Below are positions 38,568 through 51,559 of a stretch of 64,000 nt of DNA, piece after piece. Position numbers and translations under genes: made by a program. Origin of the DNA: Macropodus opercularis (Eukaryota; Chordata; Actinopteri; Anabantiformes; Osphronemidae); assembly GCA_030770545.1 (NCBI GenBank), contig CM061094.1, forward strand, positions 1,662,001-1,726,000, given 5' to 3'. How positions within the stretch are numbered: the first letter of the stretch is position 1; each line of letters opens with the position of its first letter. Below the pieces are notes generated by a model. It did not search any database, was not told the DNA's origin, and saw only the letters and a program-made list of their open reading frames with translations.

Positions 38568-41500
38568 TCACTGGCAGTAGAAGGTGAGAACATTTTCCTG
38601 ATTTCCTCTGACCATTAGGACTGGAGGTCTCAGATCATGTGACAAGAAGTCCAGCCACGCCAGGTAGAGCATACTGGGACATGCGCCTCTTCTGCCAATA
38701 GGCATGGTGCTGTGAGAGCAAAGCATTACTTTAAAGGCTAAACAAAGACAGTTCAAAAGATTTAAACATGCAGTGATGGTAAAGCAGAGGAGTTGTAGGT
38801 ATAAGCAACCTCAAGCGAAAGTCTGACTTCTAAGCAAGCCTGAATCTTGCTTAGAAATCAAATCTGTACTCACATAACAATCAGAGCGGCTTCTCGGGAG
38901 TAGTCCTGCAGAACCTCGTTAAGACGGATCTGACGGAGTGACTGAATTCCAAAGAGAAGTTTATAGTTTTAATCTCATTTCCTTTTCTTTGATCATTCCT
39001 TAAATCTAGTTTGACTAAATATTTACCCTGCTGCCTCAAACCCACTACACCTTTCTAAAACCTGAAACTAGCCTTGCTCCTAACATTCCTAGGTCTTACA
39101 TGACTTAATCCAGATTCACATAATTACGATGTGTAAAACCTGACTGACATGTGATGCAGGTGAACAGCAGCATTTATGTAGTTAAAGAAAGTGGGATGTA
39201 TCCAGTGAGTTTGCCAGACCTTGGCCTTGTTCTTTTCTAGATCCTGTTCAGTGATCATCCAGGGCTCCTCCTGCCGTGCTGTCCCAGAATCAGCATCCTG
39301 CTTGAGGTCTGTGTCCAGTCTGAAGCGGCGCACCATGCTCTCAAACCGGTGAACGCTGATGGGAAGAAGGGAGAAGTTCGATTAAAGATAATCACAAGTA
39401 ATGAAGTAGTTACATACAAATATTCCAACCAACTGACATAACACACAAGCGAGAAAAGTGGCTTAATTTTCAGGCTCAAACTTTGTAAATCTTACTTTGT
39501 GGGCTGGGGGTTTTGGTAGATGTCAGGAAGCACCTCAACGTGATGAAAACCAAGACGGAACTTCTTTATCAGGGCCAGTACCCTAAAAAACAATGTTGGA
39601 GAGAAAATTAATTTCACAGCTCACAGAGTTTTTGTCCTACAAAAAGTGTATTCTGTTGTTTATTATAACACTTATATCTGCTAAAATAAATGACATAAGG
39701 CATTATACACCGTTTGGTGAAAAGTACAGATATAATAGAAATCTTACTCCTCCTTCTGCTGCTCTCTCTTGTCTGGTTCCCCTCCCACAAACACCCGGAC
39801 CTTACATTTACCCCAGCGCTTCCGACGCGTCAGCAGGTAGGGCAGCAGCAGGGTAAGACCTGCAGAAGCACACACACACACAATGTGGTGAGGAAACTCA
39901 TGACATATAAAAATACTCATGACAAATGAAATGAGGGAGGTGAAAGAGGAGCAGGGAGGGAGTCTGACCTCCATCGTCACACAGCCAGTATACATCAATG
40001 GTCTTCTTTCCTTGTTTTGTCTGGAACACTGTGCTTGGTTGAGGCTCTGGATCAATGGAAATAGAAGCTGTGTAGTGGAAAAACATCATATTATAGAACT
40101 TGTATGTCAGTTTTGTTCGAGCAGTTCAGGTCAAATTAAATGTGAAAATATGAAAAGAATATGATCATGCATATACATACATGATACGCTTGTTTGAATG
40201 TTGGCAGAGGCGCTGCTAATGTTCTCTGGTCCTGCATCAAAAGCTGGATTGACTAAAATGAAAAAAAGAAATTATTTTAAAGATGAATGAAATGTGTCAT
40301 GGCATCTAAATCAGCTGTAGCTGGTAGAGTGAATTGATTTGACTTCACTGCCAGTGTCCTGACTCGGACTCAGTCACTCACCACTTGACTGATATGGACG
40401 CACAGCTTCCAGTCCCTCCTTCATCCTCAGCATGCACACACCGTACTGTAGGTTGAAAGCGTCGCTACAACGAATTCATGATCTCGTTAAACTCACACAT
40501 TTTAGATGTGCTTTCTTTCATGACCATTTTTATTTTGTTGTTGTTTTCATCTTTTAATATAATATGTTTTGATCCCCACTGTACTCACTGCAGTATTTCT
40601 ATGTAGTTGTGTGCAGCCTGGGGAGTGTCGCTGTGCCAGTCTCTCTTGAAACCCATCATGAGAACGTTTGGCCTGATTCGACCCAATCCTGCCCCCTGGT
40701 GGACAACAACATGAGAAGGAGTCATTTGACTTGATGAGGAATCTGGCAACGAGGATGAGGCAGTTTATTGTAACGTAAGACTGTAATCTTTGATCCTTAC
40801 AGTCCTGCTCTGAATAAAGCAATCAGCTCATTGTTAACTCTGGTTTTACCAGTTCAACTTTGATGGACCACTTTCAGAGGCATGGAGGCAAACAACGAAA
40901 GACACTTTATTTGTCTGTACCACATAAGAAGAGTCTTAGTGTTGTGTTTTTGCAGTGTTGCACAATGTATGACCCCAGAAGGCATACATGAAATAACTAA
41001 ATGATAATACATTGTCAGTATTTCCCATCTTGAAAGGTTGTGTGTGTAACTCAAATTTTAATTAGAGTAGAGTAGGTTTTTTGATTCAAGTTAAATCAGC
41101 ATGTTTTAATTTTTTCCAAAGTTGGTTCGTTTCAAGTCTGAGGTGTAGGGTCTCACCTGTAGCAGCATGTTAACTCCTGATCGTAGGTCGGAGGCCACCA
41201 CTCCTCTGTAGAAGGACTTGATCTTGCGTTTGTTTAACCAGGCCACATGGCTGTTACTCGTCGCCTTCTGCACTGCTGTCAGGGAGGAATCCTCCTAAAA
41301 ACACAGGATCATATAGTCAGTCAACTAGTCAACTCAGGGGTGAAGTCCTTTACAGGGTGCATTCAGGAGACTGACAACATCTTAACTGACTCTTGTTGGT
41401 GGTTTTTTTCTGAGGCAACAAGTTGAAATCAGCTACTGTGGAATTATGACATTATACCATATTAGTGACTTTCCTGTGACTTTGCCGTTTCACAACGTTT

Positions 41501-44500
41501 TAGTGTGTTACCATCCAGCAGATGGACATTAAGATAGTTAATGCATAACACAATGTGGATTTTATGGATTACCTTCTATAGAAATTTGTATTCATTTTAT
41601 ATTGATGTTCATTCAGTGATTTAGATGAGGAAACATTATTTCATTACACTAATTTTGATAGTGTAATGAAATTGATAGTCCAGGCTTTTGAAAAGTTTTT
41701 GCTGCTAAATTGTGGTTTAATAAATCTCCCTCGCCCTTTTTGAACTATTCAACACTACATAAACATCTGCTATCAAACCGAAAGTCGTATCAGAGCGTAT
41801 TTTTTCATATAACTTCACAGTGGTATGTATATTTACTAATGTACAGCATCCCTTAGAAATAAAACATTGAATATTCATAAATATTAAAGCTGCGGTTTAC
41901 TCACAGTCACTACATTGGCACACAACATGAGACTTAGGCCTTTAGTGAAGCAGCTGATGAGATCCACCAGAGCCGGACGACTGCTGGGAGAACCTGTTAA
42001 CACCAAGCACTGAGGCCTGAGAGAAGAGCACAGACAGATGTTGAGCAGACGTTAGTCAACTTGTCTGAGACCCTACCAGACTTTAAACTAGCTGATTGCT
42101 GGGATTAGTTCCTCATCACAAGACCCGTGTCCTCAAAACACTTCACTTGGGTGTAGTTTTAGTGCAGATCTAGCTGTTCTGTCTTCAGTTATTCATAAAA
42201 GGTTGTTAGCTTTGTGGGTGTGTGTGTGTGTTATAATACTGTCACCATAGGTGTGACTATGAACATCAGAAGGTCTGAAATATGCTAATGAAAAATAACC
42301 CAGAGGTCTAATGAAAAGAAAACTGAAGTCTAAGAAACTACCTCTTGGATACTTGCTCATATCTCTTTTATGGTCTCCATAAAATCTGACTTTCACACAT
42401 AACAACGCAACAAAACAAATGTTGGTCCTTATGTTCAGCACTGACAGGAACATACAAACAGACCTGTAGTTCTTCACGTGGTCCTCCACAGCGTTGAGAC
42501 CTACACACTGGTTCAGTGCAATGTTGTAAGAGCTGGCCTGCACCGATGATCCCCAGTTGACCTCTGCACTCAGAGCAGAGCAACAGTGTTAGAGGCAGAA
42601 GGACGAGCAGCAGACGGCTGACCGTGCTGATGATGTGTGTGGCGTTTACCAGGCTTTTTGTAAAGTGTGTATGCCAGAAGGAACAAGACAACACCAAAGG
42701 CAATGAGGGCTGCCCACCAAGTCAGCAGGAACATGATGACCACACAGCACACGGCGCCCAGCAATGACAGCCATTTACTGTAGAACCTGAAGGAGGGACG
42801 CCAACCTGCACACGCCCACACACACAGACGTGCTTTTATTTCAACTTACTTACAAACCACCTGCTGATACACTGCTCCTTTAGTTTTTTACTGTGTTTTA
42901 CTACTGTTTTACATTGTGCTTGGTACCTGGTGAGTTAGTGATGGAGGCGTGGAAGCAGCTGAAGTTGATAAGAGAATAAGAGCACAAGAAGAAGTTGGAA
43001 ATGATGGGAGCGATGGTGTTGAGCTCAGCTGGTTGAAAAACACACAGCAAAGACAGATGATTAGTGTTTAACGCTGTAATCCCAATATTTTGCAGTGTTT
43101 CTAAGTTTGTTGGTCTGTGTCTGTGTTATCCTGCTGGATTCACTTTGGAAACCTACAGTTTATATTCCTGTTCATGATCAGTTTGCTTACCCATGAGGTC
43201 AATATGTCTACAAGATGCCCAGTTTAGATTCTGACTTAACCATTACTAAGGTGGATGGCATAAACAGAAATAACTGTAACTATGGTGGGACAGGTATAAC
43301 ATGAACTAGGTTAAATACTCTACTATACTATGCTTTACTATGCACACATATTTGTTATAGTAACACAGTTTCATGTACTGTACATGTACATGTAGCCAGT
43401 TTGCATTGATACTGATACTGAACTCCACCAGTCACATTGAAGGTCCAGACAAGTTTCCACTCTCATTGGGAAGTTTGAGAACAAACCTAAGAACAACTTA
43501 GCCATCTGTTGGTAAAAGTTTCTCTCGCTCACCAATGAGAATGAAGCAGGCAGCAATGACGTACGTCAGCAGATAGCCTCTGATCGGTTCATTGTTCTTG
43601 CCATAATCTTTGCCAAAGAAGCCAATGAGAGGGTAGAGTTTGTCCTTACACAGACACTGTATGGAAAAGAAATAAGAATTGTTATTGTCACTGCACAGAG
43701 AATAAGAACAGAAGCACAGTGTGTGTGTGTGTGTGTGTGTGTGTGTACCTGGAAGACCTTTGGAGCAGACACCAAGCAGGCCAATGCAGAGGACAGAGTT
43801 GCTCCAAATATACCAGCAGTGATGAGAGGGGCAAAGGCAGACACCATGCTCATTGACTACAGACACAAATGAGCTGCTCATTAATCCTCAAAGTAACGTA
43901 CGGTTAAGTCTCTTATGCGAACCGTTAATCGTGTGGGTTTAGTGTTTTCTGTTTAACTGTGTGACCACCCTGTAATCACAACCTCAGGTGGCAACAAAAG
44001 AAACCGTGTTTCAAAGGCTAAAGCGTCAGAATTTGTCTTAGCTTAAAGTGCTTTTGTTTACCTGATAGTAGTTAAGGAGGCCGTAGGGGCATGTGCCGTT
44101 CTTGCTACACTCACTGAAGTCCCATCCATACTGACAAGCTGTGCCAACGCAATTGTCCACGGACGAATCAGGGGAGAGGGTGTCATTCATATTACCAGAT
44201 GCATCCCGTACCACACAGGACCCTGGAAGGAAGACAAACACACGCTTGTTTGTTAAAGGGCCTTAAATGTTTTTACAAACAGAGCTTTAAAGGCCTGTCA
44301 CATCAAGACACATATGTACAATGCCCTTGACCACGACCTTCTAATATCCTACAGCTGTAAACATCTTCCAGGCATAAAAATGAGGCACTTTTCAAAGTGA
44401 AGTTTTAATATAATATTATGCATTTATATTTTTTAGATATTTATATATTGTCATTTAGTCAGTCGTAATTAAACTGTATCAAACATGTATTCATTTTCTA

Positions 44501-46556
44501 AAAGTTGAGAACTTGTATATGTTTTGGTTTATTATTGAGTAAAACTATTCACTGTACAGTTTATCATAAACCGTTTTAAGTGTAACTCAGTTATTGGGTA
44601 AAAGACTAAATGCAGATTTGCTAAGTAGCATGGGTACATGTTACCTATGGTAGCAGAGATGATGAGGTAGGACACGGTCGTCCAGAATATAGCCATCAGT
44701 GTTCCTCTGGGAATGGCCACTGTGGGATTCTTGGAAGGAGAAGAACAATGTGCAAACAAATGTGATGACTAATATTCATATGCACTGTATGTATGTGCAG
44801 GACCAGGAGGCAGCTTGAGGCAAATAGGTAAATTAACACGTGTCCTTTAAAGCAGTATTTCGCTAGAATTTTCAAAGGTAAAAGGTGGATGGTACCTTTA
44901 GATCTCCTGAGATGTTCGCTCCTGCCAGGATACCTGTGGCTGAGGGAAAGAAAATGGAGAACATGCCAAAGAAGCTGCCTTCTTTCCCTCGCCATCCGGG
45001 CACAAAATTGGTGGCGAAGATGGATGCTGTTAAAGATGAAGTAATCACTTTAGAGCGCATTAGTCTGAGATACTGGATGTACTGTATGAAAATTAAACTG
45101 AATATTTACCTTTGTAGCTAAAGAAACCCTTGGATTGCTTCTCTGGTGTTGAAGGAATGATTGTTCCAACAATGTAACTAGCAAACGACACCATGATCAC
45201 AAAGAAGAAGAGAATCTGGGCCTGTGAAAGACGGAACACACAGTATGTATAAATGAGCTAAAGACCAACTTAGTGACAGAACAGAACATCTAGTTTCCAA
45301 ATCTGAACTGGATGACTATGGCTATGGTCCATGTGCACAGTGGGCTATCTAATTCTAGCAAAGGAAAGGGGTGAATTAGCGTTTGGACAGGGTTAAGTCT
45401 CTTAGATCAAAACACTTACACGTTTATTCAATGTAAGGAGTTTAAACTAAAAACAGACAATACAAATTACATACATGCAGGAATTTCCTATTGATTTCAT
45501 AAAGTACAGTCGGTTGATGTTACCTTGGATTCCCATGCCATGCCAGCCATTGAGATGCCTAGTAGACAGGTAACAGTTATGACGCCGATGATGCGAATGT
45601 CATTGGTGCGGTCAACCATGACAGCATTGTTTTCCTGAAGAAGAAAGTCCAAGTGCTCAAACAGAATAAAACTCAAGCAAAGTAGTAAGATACTGTATCT
45701 CAGTGTAATGGTTGGTCAAGCCTGATGAACACAGATAGCTCTACTCACACGCATAAGGTCTACAACAGTCTCAGCAAAGCCCACAGTGTGCATGGCCACA
45801 GCTACAGCATTGGCAAAGGCAAAGATCAGACCAATGGATCCACCCAGTTCTGGACCCAGGCTACGACTGATTAGGAAGTAGGTTCCGCCTAAAACATCAC
45901 ATGGGGGAGCATGTACGCTATATGTGCAACAATTTCATATAATGCTAATCATTGGTTTGTGTTGAAATGCATGCGCATTGAAAGGATGGTATGCATTGTC
46001 ATTCATTTTCTGAGAGTGACAGATACAGACCTCCTTTGACTTTGCCGTTGGTAGCAATCGCTGAAGTGGAGAGACCTGTGATCCCAGTAATACAAGAAGA
46101 CAGCAGGATAATCACCCAGGTCATACCTGAAGAGAAAAATAGCGGAGTGAGCCACATAGAGGCCTGCATATAATAAAGATTAATATAATGAATCTGTCTG
46201 TTGAACGCACCTATACCAGCTTGACCAGTTATCCAAGGCAGCCGCAGGTATAAGATCACCCCCCAGATATTCAACATGCAACGTATCTATAAACCAAACA
46301 AAGCAGTGCATGTGTTAACTCCTTTTGTATTACGTGCACAGGGTTAATAATAATGATAAATGAAAGAAAGCACAGAAAAAGAAAGTGTGTCTAAACGTTT
46401 GGATGCTTAGATTCATTGTTATGTGTTAGTGTTTCCTAGTAGCTGTAAAGTAGTCACACTACATGTTGTGTTGGCTGTGATAGTAAGTAACACACATTTA
46501 ACTAGTAATTGTCGTGTAAAAACTTTTATGGCATGGTTTGTCTGTCTGTATATACT

Positions 46557-46596
<40 letters not shown>

Positions 46597-47954
46597 AGTG
46601 AATGAGTGAGCGAGCGAACAAGTAAGCAAGCAACATTTTATGGCTTTAGGAAACCGTTAAAAAGAAAAGTCAACACCACTACTAGTTACACCTGAATAGT
46701 TTAAGGACCATAGACTAGAAATGGCCTCATAATTAATCAATTATTACCTTTGTATGACCTTGTTATGAAGTCTACGCAGGCAGCCACCTCATAAACCATA
46801 AGGATGAAACAAATGTATCTTTAGATTCCTTCTTATTGTCTGAATGAACTGCATTGTTCTGCTTTCCTTACCTTTCTAACATATTTTAGTGGTCTACTTA
46901 TATTTAGCGAATACTAAATAAGGACAAGAAGGGTCTAAAAAGAGCTGGTGACTGCAGTGTGGACTTGGTGTGCAAGTGTATCTTTTCCTACTTACTACAC
47001 ACTAATACTACTGGCAACAGTTCTGACCAATGTTGTATATGCTGTATCACTTCTATATACTGCATAGAGATTAATTAAAAAATAGATATCTACTAGAATT
47101 AACAAATACAATTCTTTAAATTTAGAGAGAAACAAGACAACAGTCTACTTGATTCTACTTTTTTATGGAGGACCTTTAGATTAGAATTTAAACAATAACA
47201 GTGTTAAAGTGTTGAATGCGACTAACCCTACCATGACTCCCTGCACCCAGCCAAAACGAGTAGGCTCAGGTGGCGGCTCCTTTAGCTCATCTGTGTCTTC
47301 CTCAGAACTGTCTCCTCCTCCGTCTTGTCCAGCTGTTGTCTCTTCATACATTGGAGGTTTGGAGTCATCCTAGTCAAATCAAGTTAGACCAAGATTATTT
47401 ATATACCTAGAATTATTCATTTGAGTTATAAAGAGTCAAAAGTCATCGAAATGTCTCATATGCAGAATTCATCATCATCACAATACTACAATACAAGTTT
47501 TTCATTGCATCTGAAGGAAACTTCTTGCTGGTAGTAATAAAACTGTAAAACTGGTTCATTAGAAAGTTACTGTGTGAACTTAAAATGCTGATTCATTTAA
47601 AACACAGTGGAAATGGTACTGGGTCTACTTTTTACCCGAGCTTGTTTCATTCTGAACTTTAAATTCATTCCTCACCGGGTTGGCGTGCAGCTGTAACAGA
47701 GATGGTCTGAAGCGCCTGCGTCTGCCCCAAACCTCTGTGTTGGCATAGAAGTCATAGTGCGGCGGTGCATCCAGGGTCTCATAGCCGGTTAGAGCATCAG
47801 ATCCATGGGATGTTACGCTGCTCCCATCACCGTAACACTGATAGTAATGAGACTCATCAAAGCTTCCAGGTGTTGTCTTCCCATTGACTAACATAGGAAC
47901 TCTGGGTCTATATGCAGCCAGGTGAACACCATCGCTGACTACAGGCAGCTCCAT
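38568..47954 (-). CDS. slc12a3: Na-Cl cotransporter, SLC12A3 type (26 coding exons, complete)
   Basis: Electroneutral apical Na+/Cl- symporter of the cation-chloride cotransporter family (thiazide target). Exons in transcript order: 47676-47954, 47232-47369, 46211-46286, 46031-46126, 45749-45888, 45524-45634, 45110-45221, 44896-45026, 44645-44729, 44062-44222, 43749-43856, 43533-43656, 42927-43028, 42650-42805, 42464-42563, 41905-42016, 41157-41294, 40589-40695, 40382-40464, 40181-40252, 39969-40067, 39748-39859, 39496-39582, 39220-39355, 38874-38941, 38568-38709. The total is 1024 aa, with 26 exons as in human. Landmarks are IRCMLNIWGVILYLRLPWIT (TM1), GTYFLISRSLGPE, FFPSATGILAGANISGDL, ALACLVSAPKVFQ and the C-terminal RGNQENVLTFYCQ. 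The large extracellular loop has two N-glycosylation sequons (NDT near 402, NGT near 431) and several Cys. The N-terminus lacks an RFx[V/I] kinase-docking motif, and His replaces one conserved phospho-Thr. The teleost paralogue slc12a10 remains possible, but linkage to herpud1 and cetp favours slc12a3. Confidence 0.92.
43719..43746. repeat. (GT)n microsatellite at an slc12a3 splice donor
   Basis: Fourteen GT units on the + strand, CA repeats in the transcript. They merge with the donor of coding exon 11: exon end 43749, GT at 43748-43747, then ACACAC. Confidence 0.95.
46559..46594. repeat. (TG)n microsatellite
   Basis: About 18 TG units in slc12a3 intron 2, followed by a GAGTGAATGAGTGAGCGAGC run. 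Confidence 0.95.
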
Positions 47955-48012
47955 TTAAACAGGCAGAATAGCCTAAAAGCCTGTCTATCCGTAACAGAGG
48001 AAGGCAATAAAA

Positions 48013-48069
48013 CTAGTTGTATTGTATAATTTGAGTAAAAACCTTTCCTTCAGCAGCTGATCCAGTGTC
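48013..48069 (-). other. Candidate small exon / leader-ORF end upstream of slc12a3
   Basis: Follows a good acceptor (CTGTCTCTGCAG) and continues the frame of the candidate exon at 48844-48936, adding 18 codons and a stop at 48013-48015. It ends 58 bp before the slc12a3 start codon and in a different frame. It could be slc12a3 5' UTR carrying an upstream ORF, or chance. Confidence 0.35.
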
Positions 48070-48843
48070 CTGCAGAGACAGCCAGCCGGTGTATCAACGT
48101 GGTGGAGCTATAGGGTGAATGAACCAGGCTTTATTGCAAGGGTTGGTTTTATATTTGACCTTAACAAAGCAGGAGGAACCTGAGGCCATGTGAAACAGCT
48201 CATTCAGTGAACACTCAAACAAGACTCATTACAGGAACTATTAAGCCTTACACAAACTATTTAATTGTGCAGGGTCAACGTGAGCAAATATCGTGACTGT
48301 GCTAGACCAAGAAATACAACAGTTAACTGCTTATTAAACATTTCTTTGAAGACTGAAGATCTGTTTAGTTTGAATCCATTAATAGGATATAATAGGGGAT
48401 TATTTTATTATTAGTTAATTCAAAAATGTGTGGTTTGCTGTCAAAATAGTGTCATCAAATATTTTGACTTGTTTTTATTTTAAGAAACTTTTTTCTACGC
48501 AATAGCAAATATGTGTCCTAATGCCATAAATCGTTTGTCCTGTGTGAAGCTCAGCCACAGTTTTGCTGTAGGTAAATAAGACTGAATGCTAAGGTCATGT
48601 AAGTTAATAATAATATGTTGTTGAATAGTGGAATTACTATATAAAGGAAGACCACCTGTACTATGACATATCTAAATCCTGACTGAAAATCCTCGTGTAG
48701 GTTTAGGTTTAGACGAGAGCAATCTGATATTTAATTGACCACATTTAAATATTTAATTATTTATTTGTTCTGTACAAGGAGTCATCTTTAATTTTGAAAT
48801 GAAAGGTAATACATGCAAGTTTAGTCATTCTTCATCATTTAAC

Positions 48844-48936
48844 CTGTCCCACATGACCAGTGGCTGTGGACACGCAGGGCAGAGTTGGCTGCTCCTGTTG
48901 TTGCTGGACTGGTGGTTTCATCCCTGTTTCCTCCAT
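48844..48936 (-). other. Candidate first coding exon, 31 codons
   Basis: An ATG in good context (AACATGG) opens 31 codons starting MEETGMKPPVQQQQEQ. It ends at a CAG|GTTAAA donor with phase 0, matching the acceptor at 48070/48069. The combined 49-residue product is not recognised. It may be an upstream ORF in the slc12a3 leader or a separate microprotein. Confidence 0.35.
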
Positions 48937-49467
48937 GTTGAATAGCTAATTATAATGAGACCAGCATTAAATATGTTTCTCAAAAACAACTATTAGTAAT
49001 CTAGTGTAAAATATCCGTCATTTCTTTTACTCTCTTCAAATGAAGAGTTTGATAAGGTTTAGGGTAAGCTCCTTCAGAACCACAGATGTTATGGGTGCTG
49101 GTCATGGTGCTCTTTGTGAAGAACAAACTGACCTTTGCTTGTCACGTCTGAGGAGCGTCTCTTTAACAATTGGTTTATTGTGTTCACACACTTTGATCAG
49201 CCTCCCTGTAGTTGAAGAGAACATTTACACGTGTCGCTGATTTCATTGAATGAACATGATTTTCACAGAAAGGTGTAGGCTCATTACGTTGAACTGCTTC
49301 TTCAGTTTTCAGATATTGTTAAATGATTAAACTTGTCTGTTACCTCAGTAGTTGTGTAAGAAATAAACAACTGAACTTGAACTTTCTCTGTGATTGTTGT
49401 GTAGTCTCATGCTGGGTTACTGTTGTAACAGTTGTCCAGCTAAAATGTAACAATGTCTCAAACTTAG
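48937..49467. other. Intergenic, nothing recognised
   Basis: No supported exon or RNA gene. An open frame at 49040-49240 on the + strand has no recognisable protein. Confidence 0.4.
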
Positions 49468-50020
49468 CTTGCAGCGATACAAGCTGCTTAATTGTCCAAG
49501 ACTTTGGCTCACAGCGTAATTTCCGTCAAAGCTTAGTCTATAAAACGCAAAACACAAACCATAGTGAATTTAATCACAGCTTCCAGGTAAATGTGTACAT
49601 ATACCCATATGCACATACATGCACATAAACACAGAACATTCAGACACATAAGTTTTATAACATTGTCATACAGATCATGGTCAATATTCACCTGTTTATT
49701 AATATGTGATATGTGAGACTTAATATAGGACATTTAAGATCTATCACTGTGAAAAGCACATGGGAAGCAGTGAGCAGCATTCTAGTTATTCTCACATTCA
49801 GTATTTTGATTATGTAAAGTAATAATATTGCTTCAAAGCCCCTTCATGAGATTGGTAAAGGTCATCATATTCATTATGATTAACATAATTTGTTATTATG
49901 TGCTGTATTTAGGTACAAACCAAACTACCAAGAGGGAATATTTGGTTCTCACTCGGAATCAAGTTCTCAGTGTCCATCCTGGACAGGTCATCAGGCTACC
50001 ACAGCACAACAAACAAATGA
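49468..50020 (+). CDS. Candidate last two exons of an unrecognised gene
   Basis: Exon 49468-49586 (after acceptor AACTTAG, ending CAG|GTAAAT) and exon 49913-50020 (after GTATTTAG, ending TGA) join in frame to a 74-residue C-terminal segment. It includes VQDFGSQRNFRQSLVYK and LPRGNIWFSLGIKF. An AATAAA lies at 50202-50207. I do not recognise the protein and could not find upstream exons; chance open frames are possible. Confidence 0.35.
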
Positions 50021-50209
50021 GTGGATATGTACGAAAACTCTTAAATCTGAATGAGTGAACTGGAGCAACAACCCTGTAGTGAAAAGTCTTATAGTTTATT
50101 CACAATCTTTACTGTTAGCATTTGAATTAAATGCTTTTCTCTGTTGAAAATTTGAGTTTATAAACAGATGACATTAAAATGAGGAGGATGGAAGATCATT
50201 GAATAAAGT

Positions 50210-51555
50210 AATTGCAAGCCTGATGAGCAAACTAAAAGGCTAAGTGTAGCTGTAATATTTATTTGGTATAGAAATCTGCAGGTTATGAAACCATGAGCTC
50301 AACATTTGGCAGCCTGCAGTAGATATGTTTTAAACCTGAGAGTTGCCACTGTGCTTGGCAATAGTCTTGACATTTTGTACGATGATGGTAACATGGAAAC
50401 TTTAGCAGGAAGACAAGACTACAGACGGTTCCTTAACTGGTTTTACGTACTACAACATTGCCAGGTGAAATTAGTTCCAGGAGTCTTATCATGGTGTGGT
50501 GGCCAGACAAGGGCAACCTCCAGGAAGTCGCATTGCCCAACAAAGAAGTGCTGTACAGATTAAACATGAACCGTTAATGATTGAGCAGCACATGTGACGT
50601 AGGTGAGGCTTTTAACCTTGAACAGGATCAGCCTCACTTTCCTTCCTCAAGTTTTTCAGTTAAAGAGCTGCCTCCTATATGTAGCTTGATATTTAGCATA
50701 TGGGCACAAGTCATTCATCTCAAAGTCATTTTACAAAAAAAAAATTGTCAATCTGACAAAGACAGACAAAGATCCTGGAGAATTATATGTACTTTTTTTT
50801 TCTCGCATTTCTGTTTGTAGAAATGTTACTAGGTTGTTGAAATTATATGAAACTAGATGAGGAGGAGCTGGATAAATTGGTTGAAATGACTTGAAATGCT
50901 CAGAGTAGAGCTCTTAATCTGACTGGATTTGTTCATTTGTTTATTTTAATATATTTGTATTGTGCTCGCTTAGGTATAAAAAGTATTTTCACTGGTGCCT
51001 TTTTTATTTTCAATAATAAATAAGATACGTTTTGCCTGTGAAAACAGGGTCAATATGGGCAAATTTAAAATATACATCTTAAAAACTTGAAGATGAACTT
51101 TGAATGAAAAATTTGAATGTCTGAAAAACACGATCTGAATTTGAATGTTCACAAATTAGGTTTCAAAACTTTACAGGGACAGATTTGAAATAATAAATTG
51201 CCTGTAGGCTCAATATTCTTCTTCCCAAGCAAAAAGGTCTAACAAATGACTGTCCACAATCCTCCTACATGACCTATGAGATCTAGCTGCCTGATGCTGG
51301 ACCTGCAGGGGCTGAATTGGACATGTGCCTGCATCACCGCCTTAACAGATCTGGTTCCAGGAAAGCTGGTCTTTGTCAGATGTAGAGAGATAATGACCTG
51401 TGTAGGTTGTACCACTGCACACCTTAAATGTTTCCCAGTTCCAATCTGCTCCCAATGCTATATTTTGACTTTGAAGAGCCAAGCGGGGATGCAAAAACCA
51501 ACACAGATGTGATTTGCCAGCTGGGACTGCTACATACAATTAATTTTCAATCAAG
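50210..51555. other. Intergenic, nothing recognised
   Basis: AT-rich stretch with several short open frames and no family resemblance. The frame at 50306-50563 may be a decayed element, but nothing could be identified. Confidence 0.35.
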
Positions 51556-51559
51556 ATGT

